Part shown: positions 50,859 to 58,937 of the stretch, piece after piece | Layout of the letters: every line of letters starts with the position of its first letter | Position numbering within the stretch: the stretch's first letter is position 1 | Program-made: the position numbers and the translations under genes | The notes under the pieces: model-generated | What the model saw: only the letters and a program-made list of their open reading frames with translations | What the model was told of the DNA's origin: nothing | Database searches by the model: none | Source of the DNA: DTDR01 sp964505415 | GTDB lineage: Bacteria > Hydrothermota > Tepidihabitantia > Tepidihabitantales > DTDR01 | Reading direction: 5' to 3' | Assembly (NCBI GenBank): GCA_964505415.1 | Contig: CAZDHW010000007.1 | Location: 1-64,000 of the forward strand | Length of the DNA stretch: 64,000 bases

Positions 50859-53840
50859 TCAGAAATAAAAAGCAGTGGAAAAGGAAAGGCTAATTTCTTT
50901 TTCTTTGAAACCTTCTTTAAGATAAGAAAAATTCCAATTTAGGGAGAAGTTATTGCCAATATTTTGAGTGATTATCGAATTAAAATTGAAATAAAATCCT
51001 TTAGGTTCCCAAAAGGTTAGTTCTATTGGTAAAATTTTGTTTTTTTCGTAAAAACGATAGCCAATATTTAAAAGGGCGTCTAAATAGCAATTTTTGAAAA
51101 TATAGATATTTCCTTTTATATGTAATCCTATTTTTTTTATTTTATAATTATCACTAATCGGCGAAAAATATCGATAATTGCTGAAGCTCAAAATTGGCGA
51201 AAAATTTAAGTTCTTTTTTCTTTTTATTTCCCAAAAAGGCGAAACTTCTATTTTTTGTTCTTGAAAATGATAAACATACGCTTTTCCTTTTTCATTTTGG
51301 AAATATTTAAAACTACTTCCTATATAAGTTTCTTCCAAAATTTCTTTCTTAGTAGTGACAGAATTTTCTAAATTACTAAATTTCACTTCTTCTTCGCTAT
51401 TTTTAAAATAATTTCTTTGGTAGATTATTAATAATTCCTTAAGATAATAACTGCTATTGAAATTATAAAAAAAATTTTTTGAAGAAACGAGATGGGTATA
51501 AAAAGAAATCTCGGTTTTTTCTTTAAGCGAGATTTCTATATTGTTTTTAAACTCATTTTTAAGAATTATCTTACCTTTCCTCAAAGGAACAATTTCTTTA
51601 ATATATTCACCTTTTTCATCAGGATAATATTCATTGGTAATAGTATCCTTTGCGTAATTTCCCTCACCCTTTTTTACTTTTACATATTTTACTTCTTTTA
51701 AAACCTCTTCCTCGTTAGTCAGGTTCCACTCTAAATTAAATTTTAAAAATTCTTTAAAAGAATAACCAAAATTTAAATTACCAAAATAAGAATTTTCAGC
51801 CGCTAAAACCGAAATTAAATAATCTTTTTTCAATTTGCCAAAAATAATAGTTGTTTTGGGATTATTATAATCAAAGCCAACTTTTTGAATCATCTTTCTT
51901 GCTACCTTTTCTTTTTCCTGCCAATAATCAAAGAAAAATTTTTTATCTTTAAAGTAAAAACTACTACCAAAAGAATTGGCTAAAAAATAATTACCACTAT
52001 CAGTTTGATAACTAAAAGAAAAATTAGGATGAAAAAAGCGATAATTAGGTGTGGTAGAAAAGCTAATTTCTTTTTTACCATAATAATTTTTACTAAATTT
52101 AATTTGATTAAAATAAACAGTTATTTTGTTCTCACCAAAATATTCCCAATTTTTTTCTTTCGTTGTTATTAGATTAATTTGGTTATTAAAATTAACATTC
52201 TCAAAAGGTGAAAAATTGAATTTTAAAGTCGTTTTATTTTTTAATGGGATATTTATCAAATCTTCGGTTTTCAACTGATTAAGTAAGTTATAGTTTTTAA
52301 AAAGTTGAAGGTAAGCCGCATTAAAGGCAATTATTTCTTTTTGATAATTAAAATTGAAGTTTATGCCATAAGAAAATTTGTTAGTATCACCTATAGGTGA
52401 AAACAGATTTTCGTCTTTTTCATTAGTAATGCCACCAAATTGAAAATCTAGATTATCATCAAGAGGTAAAGAAAAATTTAAAGAATAATAGTTATTTTTC
52501 TTAGGTAATTCAATCTTTTTATAAGGCAAGTATTTCCCTTTATTTTTGCCTACATAATAATAACAATTTCTCCTATTATCGTATTCATAATCGCCGCTGT
52601 TCTCACCAACAAAGGTAAAGTTAACCAAATAACTTCCTTGTTTTTCACCCACATAAAAAAATATCTCACCTTCTTTTTCGTAATCACCGTTATTCTCACC
52701 CACATAAAAAGCCGAAAGGATGTAAGCTTTGTTAGTATCATTACCAATTTTTGATAAATAAATTTTGGTTTCGTTATCTAGGTATTGTTTATTCCGGTCT
52801 TTTTCAAAATAATAATTTATTTCGGTTTTTATAGGGAAACGATTAGTTAAAAAGTTAAAGCTAAAATTATTTTTTTCCCAATTTTCTTCTTCATATAAAA
52901 AATCAACTTCAATAAAATTGTGTGCAGTGATAATAAGGCGGTTGGTAAAAGTTATCGCTCCCAATTCATAATCAATGAGATAGTCTTCATTATTTCCTCT
53001 TTTTAATAACCGACCGTCAAGATAAACTCTTTCGCTATTAGGTAAAATTTTAATTGTGGCTTCCTTTTTGAGATAATAAGGACCTTGAATAAAATCCTTA
53101 CCGTAAAACCTGGTTCTTCCGTATTTAAAAGGGGTTTGAAGATAATTAAAATTTATTGTTTCCATCATATTTGTTTGCGAAAGAGAAAAGCCAATTCCTT
53201 CTTGATTGAGTTTTCCAAAATGAGGGAAGTATGTTTCTTTATTTTGCTTACCAATTATAAAAGCCGTATTTTTGGTTTTAACTCTTAAATAGGAATTGGC
53301 TAATTCTTTAAGTAAAAAACTGTTTTCCTTATCTTTTTGAGTATTAAAAATACCTTCAAGAGATATTTCCTCAACATTACTATTTAAAGAAAAATTAATC
53401 TGTTGTTCCACGCCGATACCTTCTTTTGAGGAATAATTAACTTTAATCTCTTTTTTGCCTTCAAAAATAATACTGGAGGATTTCTCGTTATTTAGTGTTT
53501 CTTTTTTATTATCTGTTGGATTATAGATAATAAAAGTATCGCTAACACTATTTTTCATTTCTATTGATGGTGAAGGAGATAAAGAAAAAGGAAAATAATA
53601 ATAAATTATCTTTAAAGTACCAGTTGGTAAAAAATCTTTAAATTTAACAATTCCTTTTTCGTAATCAAACAAATAAAAATCTTTTTCCAATCTTTTCCCA
53701 TTAAAATAAAGAGTTTCAGAATTTTTTATTATCGGATATTTTTTAAGCTTAATTAGGGAAAAGCTATCATTTAAAAGGTAAAACTCCGTTACTTTCAAAT
53801 TATTAGCTAAAGAAAAAATTAAAAAAAGTAAATAATCCAT
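50859..53840 (-). CDS. Large predicted outer-membrane beta-barrel protein
   Basis: A 993-residue protein I cannot assign to a named family. A short hydrophobic leader (MDYLLFLIFSLANN) is followed by two domains of the type SETLYFNGKRLEKDFYLFDY...GIVKF and SERVYLDGRLLKRGNNEDYL...GAITF. Four repeats of Y/FVGExxGxY lie near 377-437, and the C-terminal half has alternating aromatic beta strands ending in Phe (FSTAFYF), the usual signature of an outer-membrane barrel. It has its own promoter and no operon partner. SprA-like or usher-like secretion roles are possible but unsupported. Confidence 0.65.
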   Translation of the reverse strand: MDYLLFLIFSLANNLKVTEFYLLNDSFSLIKLKKYPIIKNSETLYFNGKRLEKDFYLFDYEKGIVKFKDFLPTGTLKIIYYYFPFSLSPSPSIEMKNSVSDTFIIYNPTDNKKETLNNEKSSSIIFEGKKEIKVNYSSKEGIGVEQQINFSLNSNVEEISLEGIFNTQKDKENSFLLKELANSYLRVKTKNTAFIIGKQNKETYFPHFGKLNQEGIGFSLSQTNMMETINFNYLQTPFKYGRTRFYGKDFIQGPYYLKKEATIKILPNSERVYLDGRLLKRGNNEDYLIDYELGAITFTNRLIITAHNFIEVDFLYEEENWEKNNFSFNFLTNRFPIKTEINYYFEKDRNKQYLDNETKIYLSKIGNDTNKAYILSAFYVGENNGDYEKEGEIFFYVGEKQGSYLVNFTFVGENSGDYEYDNRRNCYYYVGKNKGKYLPYKKIELPKKNNYYSLNFSLPLDDNLDFQFGGITNEKDENLFSPIGDTNKFSYGINFNFNYQKEIIAFNAAYLQLFKNYNLLNQLKTEDLINIPLKNKTTLKFNFSPFENVNFNNQINLITTKEKNWEYFGENKITVYFNQIKFSKNYYGKKEISFSTTPNYRFFHPNFSFSYQTDSGNYFLANSFGSSFYFKDKKFFFDYWQEKEKVARKMIQKVGFDYNNPKTTIIFGKLKKDYLISVLAAENSYFGNLNFGYSFKEFLKFNLEWNLTNEEEVLKEVKYVKVKKGEGNYAKDTITNEYYPDEKGEYIKEIVPLRKGKIILKNEFKNNIEISLKEKTEISFYTHLVSSKNFFYNFNSSYYLKELLIIYQRNYFKNSEEEVKFSNLENSVTTKKEILEETYIGSSFKYFQNEKGKAYVYHFQEQKIEVSPFWEIKRKKNLNFSPILSFSNYRYFSPISDNYKIKKIGLHIKGNIYIFKNCYLDALLNIGYRFYEKNKILPIELTFWEPKGFYFNFNSIITQNIGNNFSLNWNFSYLKEGFKEKEISLSFSTAFYF

Positions 53841-53849
53841 TAGCTAAAT

Positions 53850-53878
53850 ATTATAAATATTTCGTTTATAAAATTCAA
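53850..53878 (-). promoter_or_regulatory. Predicted near-leaderless promoter of the barrel protein
   Basis: On the minus strand: TTGAAT (53878-53873), a 17-base spacer and TATAAT (53855-53850), 9 bases before the ATG at 53840. Confidence 0.55.
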
Positions 53879-53971
53879 TTATTATTAAAATAAAAAAGAA
53901 AATTTCTCGTGGGGTAACTAATACAATTATTTTTCTAATCTTCCTTGCTAAATTTATCTTAATTTTATTTA

Positions 53972-54002
53972 TTGACTTTTTGTGAAAATTTGTTATTATA
54001 AT
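53972..54002 (+). promoter_or_regulatory. Predicted promoter of sugar transferase-galE
   Basis: TTGACT at 53972-53977, then either TATTAT at 53994-53999 (16-base spacer) or TATAAT at 53997-54002 (19-base spacer). ATG 54007 lies 7 or 4 bases further on, so the transcript may start at a short leader ORF. Confidence 0.5.
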
Positions 54003-54006
54003 TTAA

Positions 54007-54099
54007 ATGAAAATTTTTAAAAAGGAGGAGCGGAGAGAAGATAAACGTTTTGTATGGGTAAGAAAGAAGAGATATATTATAAACATAAAAGATATTTAG
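54007..54099 (+). CDS. Possible 30-residue leader ORF overlapping the sugar transferase start
   Basis: ATG 54007 sits where a leaderless transcript would begin and opens a 30-codon frame (MKIFKKEERREDKRFVWVRK then basic residues) ending at TAG 54097-54099. It contains AAGGAGGAG at 54020-54028 and overlaps the sugar transferase start in another frame. The Shine-Dalgarno sequence is about 25 bases from that start, oddly far. It may be a regulatory leader peptide or chance. Confidence 0.25.
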   Translation: MKIFKKEERREDKRFVWVRKKRYIINIKDI

Positions 54100-54683
54100 A
54101 TTTATTATTGCTTTTTTTTGTTTTTATTTTCGTATTTCCCTTTATTTTAATTATTTTTTTATTAATCAAACTTACTTCGCGAGGTCCAATTTTTTATAAG
54201 CATAAAAGGGTTGGGCAAAATGACCGACCTTTTTATCTTTACAAATTTAGAACGATGGTAAATGGAGCGGATCAGCTTTTGCCCAAGATTTTGAAAGATG
54301 ATCCTCAAGCAAGATACGAGTTTGAAAACGGTTATAAATTAAAAAATGACCCTCGGGTAACTCCAATTGGGAAGATTTTGCGGAAGACCAGTTTGGATGA
54401 ATTGCCTCAATTAATAAATATTTTAAGGGGAGAAATGAGTTTTGTTGGACCCCGACCTATTGTGGAAGAGGAAAAGATAAAATATGGCGAATATTTAGCA
54501 CTATTTTTGAAAGAAAAACCAGGGTTGACTGGGCTTTGGCAAGTTTCCGGTAGAAATAACTTATCTTATGAAGAAAGAGTAGCTTTAGATATGAAATATA
54601 TAAAAAATAAAAGTCTTAAGATGGATATAAAAATAATCTTAAAGACCATTTTTGTACTTTTTTCTGGAAACGGAGCTTATTGA
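54054..54683 (+). CDS. Polyprenyl-phosphate sugar-1-phosphate transferase
   Basis: A bacterial sugar transferase (WcaJ/PglC type) that starts glycan assembly by moving a phosphosugar onto undecaprenyl phosphate at the inner membrane. It has an N-terminal re-entrant hydrophobic helix (LLLLFFVFIFVFPFILIIFLL), then HKRVGQNDRPFYLYKFRTM, LRKTSLDELPQLINILRGEMSFVGPRP and KPGLTGLWQVSGRN. At 209 residues it is the minimal form without extra N-terminal helices. The sugar is unknown; UDP-sugar use fits the adjacent galE. ATG 54054 is the only start after an in-frame stop. Confidence 0.88.
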   Translation: MGKKEEIYYKHKRYLDLLLLFFVFIFVFPFILIIFLLIKLTSRGPIFYKHKRVGQNDRPFYLYKFRTMVNGADQLLPKILKDDPQARYEFENGYKLKNDPRVTPIGKILRKTSLDELPQLINILRGEMSFVGPRPIVEEEKIKYGEYLALFLKEKPGLTGLWQVSGRNNLSYEERVALDMKYIKNKSLKMDIKIILKTIFVLFSGNGAY

Positions 54684-54686
54684 AAA

Positions 54687-55667
54687 ATGATTTTAGTTAC
54701 GGGAGGTGCTGGTTATATCGGTTCAGTAGTGGTTAAACTTTTGATAGAAAATGATTACGAGGTTATTGTGTATGATAATCTTTCTCGCGGTCATCTTTCC
54801 GCAGTAGATAAAAGAGCAATTTTTGTTAGAGGAGATTTAGCCGACAAAAAGTCAATTGAAGAAATTTTTAGAAAATATCCTATAGAAGCGGTTTTTCATT
54901 TTGCTGCTTATATTGAGGTTGGTGAATCTGTGAAATATCCTACTCTTTTCTTTGATAACAATGTAAAAAATTGTATCAACTTGCTTAATGCCATGTGCGA
55001 AAATAATTGCAAAAAAATAATTTTTTCTTCGTCAGCCGCTGTTTACGGAGAGCCTCTAACCATTCCCATCAAAGAAGATCATCCATTAGTACCAATAAAT
55101 CCTTACGGCGAAACTAAGAGATATATTGAAGAATTGCTTTTCACTTATGAAAAATATTGCGACTTAAAATTTATCTCTTTGAGATATTTCAATGTTGCTG
55201 GTGCTTATCATAATTTGGGCGAAGATCACCGTCCAGAAACCCATTTAATTCCTTTAATTGTGAAAGCTGCTTTAGGAAAAGAAAGGATTTTTAAAATTTA
55301 TGGCGATGATTATCCTACTCGCGACGGTACTTGTATCCGTGATTATATTCATGTGTACGATTTAGCAGTTGCCCACATTTTAGCATTAAAAAAACTCCTG
55401 AGAGAAGGAAAGAGCGAAGTTTATAATTTAGGTAGTGAAAATGGCTATTCAGTAAAAGAAGTTTTTGAAACCGCTTGCGAAGTTATTGGCAAAGAAATTC
55501 CTTATGAAATTGTCGGGAGAAGGCCAGGAGATGTACCCATTTTGGTAGCTTCTTCACAAAAAATAAAAAAAGAATTAAACTGGCAACGAAAAAAGGGCGA
55601 TTTGAAAATAATTATTAGAGATACTTTTGAATGGCAGAAAAATTTCCCTGAAGGTTATCCTGATTGA
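54687..55667 (+). CDS. galE: UDP-glucose 4-epimerase
   Basis: An extended short-chain dehydrogenase that interconverts UDP-glucose and UDP-galactose (or the N-acetyl forms). It has the NAD loop VTGGAGYIGSVVVKLL, FSSSAAVYGEP, catalytic Tyr and Lys in NPYGETKRYIE, and GTCIRDYIHVYDLA. The 326 residues match GalE. It starts 3 bases after the sugar transferase and probably supplies its nucleotide sugar. The stop overlaps panC by 13 bases. Confidence 0.92.
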   Translation: MILVTGGAGYIGSVVVKLLIENDYEVIVYDNLSRGHLSAVDKRAIFVRGDLADKKSIEEIFRKYPIEAVFHFAAYIEVGESVKYPTLFFDNNVKNCINLLNAMCENNCKKIIFSSSAAVYGEPLTIPIKEDHPLVPINPYGETKRYIEELLFTYEKYCDLKFISLRYFNVAGAYHNLGEDHRPETHLIPLIVKAALGKERIFKIYGDDYPTRDGTCIRDYIHVYDLAVAHILALKKLLREGKSEVYNLGSENGYSVKEVFETACEVIGKEIPYEIVGRRPGDVPILVASSQKIKKELNWQRKKGDLKIIIRDTFEWQKNFPEGYPD

Positions 55668-56503
55668 ACCAAAATATTATCAATTAACCGAGCTTTATTA
55701 AAAAATACTGCTAAAGCGATACAGACTTTGCCTCTGATTTCTTTTATTGGTTGTAAAGTCTCAGCATCCACAATTTCAATATAATCAATCTTACCGGAGC
55801 TTTTAGTAGTAATAAGTTTTTTCATTTCCTTGATTATTTCTTCGGGATTTCGTTCGCCATTTGTGATCATTTTTTTAGCCAGCAACAATGATTGGTAAAG
55901 TACCGCTGCTTCTTTTCTTTCTTTTTCGCTGAGATAAATATTTCGGGAGCTACAAGCAAGACCGTCTTTCTCTCTGACCGTGGGGGCAATTATGATTTTT
56001 ACATCAAAATTTAAGTCTTTAATCATTTTTTTTATAATTACTGCTTGTTGATAATCCTTTTGACCAAAAACAGCAATATGGGGTTTAACAATATTAAACA
56101 ATTTAGCCACCACTGTTGCTACTCCTTCAAAATGTCCCGGACGGGAACGTCCACAAAGGCCTTCGGAAAGTCTTTTAACCTGAACAAAAGTTAATTGTTC
56201 TTCGGGATACATTTCTTTTACTTCCGGATAAAAGATGACATCAACCCCCAAATCTTTCAATAGCTTTTTATCCCTTTGAAAATCCCGGGGGTAGATATGA
56301 TAATCTTCTTGTGGACCGAATTGTAAAGGATTGACAAAAATACTCACAACGCAAACATCGCTTTTCTTTTGAGCAATTTTCACTAGACTTAAATGACCTT
56401 CGTGTAAATAACCCATAGTGGGCACAAAACCAATAATTTTCTTTTGTGCCCGGTATTTATCAGCTAATTTTTGCATTTCTTTTATTTTTTTAACAACTCT
56501 CAT
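55655..56503 (-). CDS. panC: Pantothenate synthetase
   Basis: It condenses pantoate and beta-alanine with ATP. It has GFVPTMGYLHEGHLSLVKIA, FVNPLQFGPQEDYHIYPR, LCGRSRPGHFEGVATVV, FGQKDYQQAVIIKKM and GLACSSRNIYLS. ATG 56503 (MRVVKKIKEMQKL) gives 282 residues; a frame open from 56557 adds only sequence from the panB overlap. It overlaps panB by 14 bases and closes the folK-dNK-panB-panC unit. Confidence 0.95.
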   Translation of the reverse strand: MRVVKKIKEMQKLADKYRAQKKIIGFVPTMGYLHEGHLSLVKIAQKKSDVCVVSIFVNPLQFGPQEDYHIYPRDFQRDKKLLKDLGVDVIFYPEVKEMYPEEQLTFVQVKRLSEGLCGRSRPGHFEGVATVVAKLFNIVKPHIAVFGQKDYQQAVIIKKMIKDLNFDVKIIIAPTVREKDGLACSSRNIYLSEKERKEAAVLYQSLLLAKKMITNGERNPEEIIKEMKKLITTKSSGKIDYIEIVDAETLQPIKEIRGKVCIALAVFFNKARLIDNILVQSG

Positions 56504-57296
56504 CGGCTTTAAAACTGTGCTTCTCGTCAGGAAATTTTCCTGTTTTAACTTCTTCATAATATTCTTTAACTGCCTTTCTCACAATATTAGCTAAATCGGC
56601 ATATTTTTTAACAAATTTAAAATTTTTTTCGTTTAAACCTAACATATCCTGAAGGACCAAAATTTGGCCATCACAATAAGGACCGGCACCAATACCAATT
56701 GTTGGGATTTTTAATTTCTCGGTAACCATTTTGGCGACTTCCAGGGGTATTTTTTCTAAAACCAGGGCGAAACAACCTGCCTTTTCCAAAAGAAGAGCTT
56801 CTTTCAATAGTTTCTCTTGTTCTTCCTTTGTTTTTGCCTGTAATTTATAACCACCTAATTGATGGACAAATTGAGGCGTTAGGCCCAAATGTCCCATAAC
56901 CGGTATGCCGAATTTAACAAGATGTTCCACAATTGGTAAAACAGGTTCACCACCTTCTAATTTTACTGCTGCCGCACCAGCTTTTAAAAATAAACCAGCA
57001 TTTTTTAAAGCTTCTTCTTTTGATATTTGGTAAGATAAAAAAGGCATATCGCCAACTACTAATGCTCGTTTTACTCCCCGGGAAACCGCTGAAGTTAAAA
57101 TCAACATAGCTTCCAAATCTATAGGCAAAGTAGTTTCAAAGCCAAAAATCACATTAGCTGCCGAATCACCGACGAGAATTACTTCTACACCAATTTCATC
57201 TAAGATTTTTGCAGTGAGATAATCATAAGCGGTTAAGGCGACAATCTTTTCGCCTTTTTCTTTCATTTTTAATAATAAATCAATTGTAACTTTCAT
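56490..57296 (-). CDS. panB: Ketopantoate hydroxymethyltransferase
   Basis: It transfers a hydroxymethyl group from methylene-tetrahydrofolate to 2-oxoisovalerate, making ketopantoate. Motifs are VALTAYDYLTAKILDE, VILVGDSAANVIFGFETT, AVKLEGG, PVMGHLGLTPQFVHQLGGYK and IPTIGIGAGPYCDGQILVLQDMLG. The 268 residues are full length. It is followed by overlapping panC and starts 1 base after the deoxynucleoside kinase; its folate need gives a loose link to folK upstream. Confidence 0.95.
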   Translation of the reverse strand: MKVTIDLLLKMKEKGEKIVALTAYDYLTAKILDEIGVEVILVGDSAANVIFGFETTLPIDLEAMLILTSAVSRGVKRALVVGDMPFLSYQISKEEALKNAGLFLKAGAAAVKLEGGEPVLPIVEHLVKFGIPVMGHLGLTPQFVHQLGGYKLQAKTKEEQEKLLKEALLLEKAGCFALVLEKIPLEVAKMVTEKLKIPTIGIGAGPYCDGQILVLQDMLGLNEKNFKFVKKYADLANIVRKAVKEYYEEVKTGKFPDEKHSFKADESC

Positions 57297-57297
57297 C

Positions 57298-57927
57298 TCA
57301 CACCAGAAATTTTCTTCCTTCCTTTAGATTTTCAACAGCCATTACCAAGTTTTTAAAAGCCTTGCGGTTTTCTAAATAATTATAGTTTTCCGTGTTCACA
57401 ATTAAAACTGGTGCTCGCTGGTAATGAAAGAAAAATTGGTTATAAGAATTATTAATCGCTACCAAATATTCCCACTCAATATTTCTTTCGTATTTTTGTT
57501 CGCTTTTTTTAAGGCGTTCCCAAAGGATTTCTAAGTTGGTCTGCAAAAAAATTATTTTTGTGGGTTTCAAATTTAAATTTTTCTCCAAAAGTTGAAAAAT
57601 TTGTTCATAAAGATAATATTCACTTTCCGAAAGGTTCACACTAGCATAGATTTTATCTTTTTCAAAAAGATAATCGCTAACAATTTTTTTACTTTCAAAT
57701 AGCGAAAGTTGGTTTAGTTTTATTTGTTGCTGGTAGCGAGTAAGGAGAAAAAAAAGCTGAGTTTGGAAGGCGTAAGACCGGGGGTTTTCGTAAAAAAGTG
57801 GCAAAAAGGGGTTTTCTGTTTTTTCTAATATCAAAGTAGCTCGCCAATAGTTAGCCAACTTAGTAGCTAAAGAAGTTTTCCCGACGCCCATAACACCTTC
57901 TATCGCTATGTATTCAATTTTTTCCAT
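57298..57927 (-). CDS. Deoxynucleoside kinase family protein
   Basis: A deoxyadenosine/deoxyguanosine-type kinase of 209 residues. It has the P-loop AIEGVMGVGKTSLATKLA, an ENPFLPLFYENP substrate segment, SDYLFEKDKIYA (DRS-like region) and a lid-like ERLKKSEQKYERNI. The nucleoside is not readable from sequence. It overlaps folK by 22 bases. The folK-dNK-panB-panC order recurs in several bacterial phyla. Confidence 0.85.
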   Translation of the reverse strand: MEKIEYIAIEGVMGVGKTSLATKLANYWRATLILEKTENPFLPLFYENPRSYAFQTQLFFLLTRYQQQIKLNQLSLFESKKIVSDYLFEKDKIYASVNLSESEYYLYEQIFQLLEKNLNLKPTKIIFLQTNLEILWERLKKSEQKYERNIEWEYLVAINNSYNQFFFHYQRAPVLIVNTENYNYLENRKAFKNLVMAVENLKEGRKFLV

Positions 57928-58397
57928 ATTTTGACATCTTGAAGATTAACATTTTTGACCAAATCTTTTATCCTCTTTTGGGCTAGGGGATGATAAAAAT
58001 CGGGGATGATTTCTAATAAAGGAACCAAAATAAAATTTCTTTCTAAAATTCTTGGGTGCGGAATTTTTAGATCTTTATTATCAATAATTTGCGAATTATA
58101 AAAAAGGATATCAATATCTAAAAAACGGGGAGCATTTTTAAATAGTCTTAAGCGATAAAACTGCTTCTCAATCTTTTTTATTAAGGTTAAAAGTTGATAA
58201 GGTGAAAAGTGGGTAGCAAAGATACCTACGGCATTGATAAAAGAAGGTTGAAAGGGAAACCCGGAAGGTTTGGTGAGGTAAAAGGAAGATAATCTTTCCA
58301 ATTGGAGACCAAATTTTTTCAAAAGGCTAATAGCTTTTTTAATATTTTTAGTCCGGTTACCTAAATTGCTACCAAAAGCTAACACCACTTTTTTCAT
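57906..58397 (-). CDS. folK: Hydroxymethyl-dihydropterin pyrophosphokinase
   Basis: It transfers pyrophosphate to 6-hydroxymethyl-7,8-dihydropterin in folate synthesis. It has LAFGSNLGNRTKNIKKAISLL, TKPSGFPFQPSFINAVG, and the metal-binding PRFLDIDILFYNSQ with HPRILERNFILVPLLEI. The 163 residues match monofunctional HPPK. It starts its own predicted leaderless transcript, although it lies only 21 bases after the upstream gene. Confidence 0.93.
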   Translation of the reverse strand: MKKVVLAFGSNLGNRTKNIKKAISLLKKFGLQLERLSSFYLTKPSGFPFQPSFINAVGIFATHFSPYQLLTLIKKIEKQFYRLRLFKNAPRFLDIDILFYNSQIIDNKDLKIPHPRILERNFILVPLLEIIPDFYHPLAQKRIKDLVKNVNLQDVKIWKKLNT

Positions 58398-58403
58398 TTA
58401 TTA

Positions 58404-58432
58404 AAGATAAACCAAAAATTAAATTTTGTCAA
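58404..58432 (-). promoter_or_regulatory. Predicted leaderless promoter of folK-dNK-panB-panC
   Basis: On the minus strand: TTGACA (58432-58427), a 17-base spacer and TATCTT (58409-58404), 6 bases before the folK ATG at 58397. The -35 box lies inside the last codons of the upstream gene. Confidence 0.6.
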
Positions 58433-58934
58433 CAAATTTACTAACTAATTCTTCATAATTTCGGCGCCATCTTTGGGGATCAGGTAGTTCCTTAATATTT
58501 ATTGTTAACCAATGATAAAACCCTTTTTCTGGTAATAAAGGTAAAAAATATTTAGTTGAACTTTCGTAAACTGTAAGGATATAGCCGTAAATTTCTTTAT
58601 TTAAAAGATTTATCACCTCAATCAAATTTTTTAAAGATTGGTTGAAGCACTCTTCAGGGAAAAAATCGGTTTGGTTAGGAGAAATACCAAATTCACACTG
58701 AACCAAAGCTTTTAGTTCTGATTGATAAAAAATACCAATATCAATAATTCGGTTTTTAATATTTAAACCGCAACGAACTAACCAATGGGGTAAAGTTAAG
58801 AAATAACGGCGGGCATGATAATAGGCAATGGCTTTTAAATCTTCTTTAGAAAAAACCCGGAGGGAAAAAATATCTTCTTTTATCTTCACAATAAATTGAC
58901 CGGTTAAAAATTGGTTAAAAATTTGATAACTCAT
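58419..58934 (-). CDS. Hypothetical cytoplasmic protein
   Basis: A 171-residue protein I do not recognise. It has no signal peptide or transmembrane helix. It is rich in aromatic residues and has conserved-looking segments YYHARRYFLTLPHWLVRCG and QTDFFPEECFNQSLKNLIEV. It lies 3 bases after the ZIP transporter in the sucCD-kor operon and ends just before the folK promoter, so it is probably the last gene of that transcript. Confidence 0.55.
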   Translation of the reverse strand: MSYQIFNQFLTGQFIVKIKEDIFSLRVFSKEDLKAIAYYHARRYFLTLPHWLVRCGLNIKNRIIDIGIFYQSELKALVQCEFGISPNQTDFFPEECFNQSLKNLIEVINLLNKEIYGYILTVYESSTKYFLPLLPEKGFYHWLTINIKELPDPQRWRRNYEELVSKFVDKI

Positions 58935-58937
58935 TCT

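Noticed and set aside
52550..52747. Tandem repeat DNA in the barrel gene considered as a mobile or CRISPR-like repeat
   Set aside because: The units encode a regular YVGExxGxY peptide repeat in frame, so it is a coding repeat.
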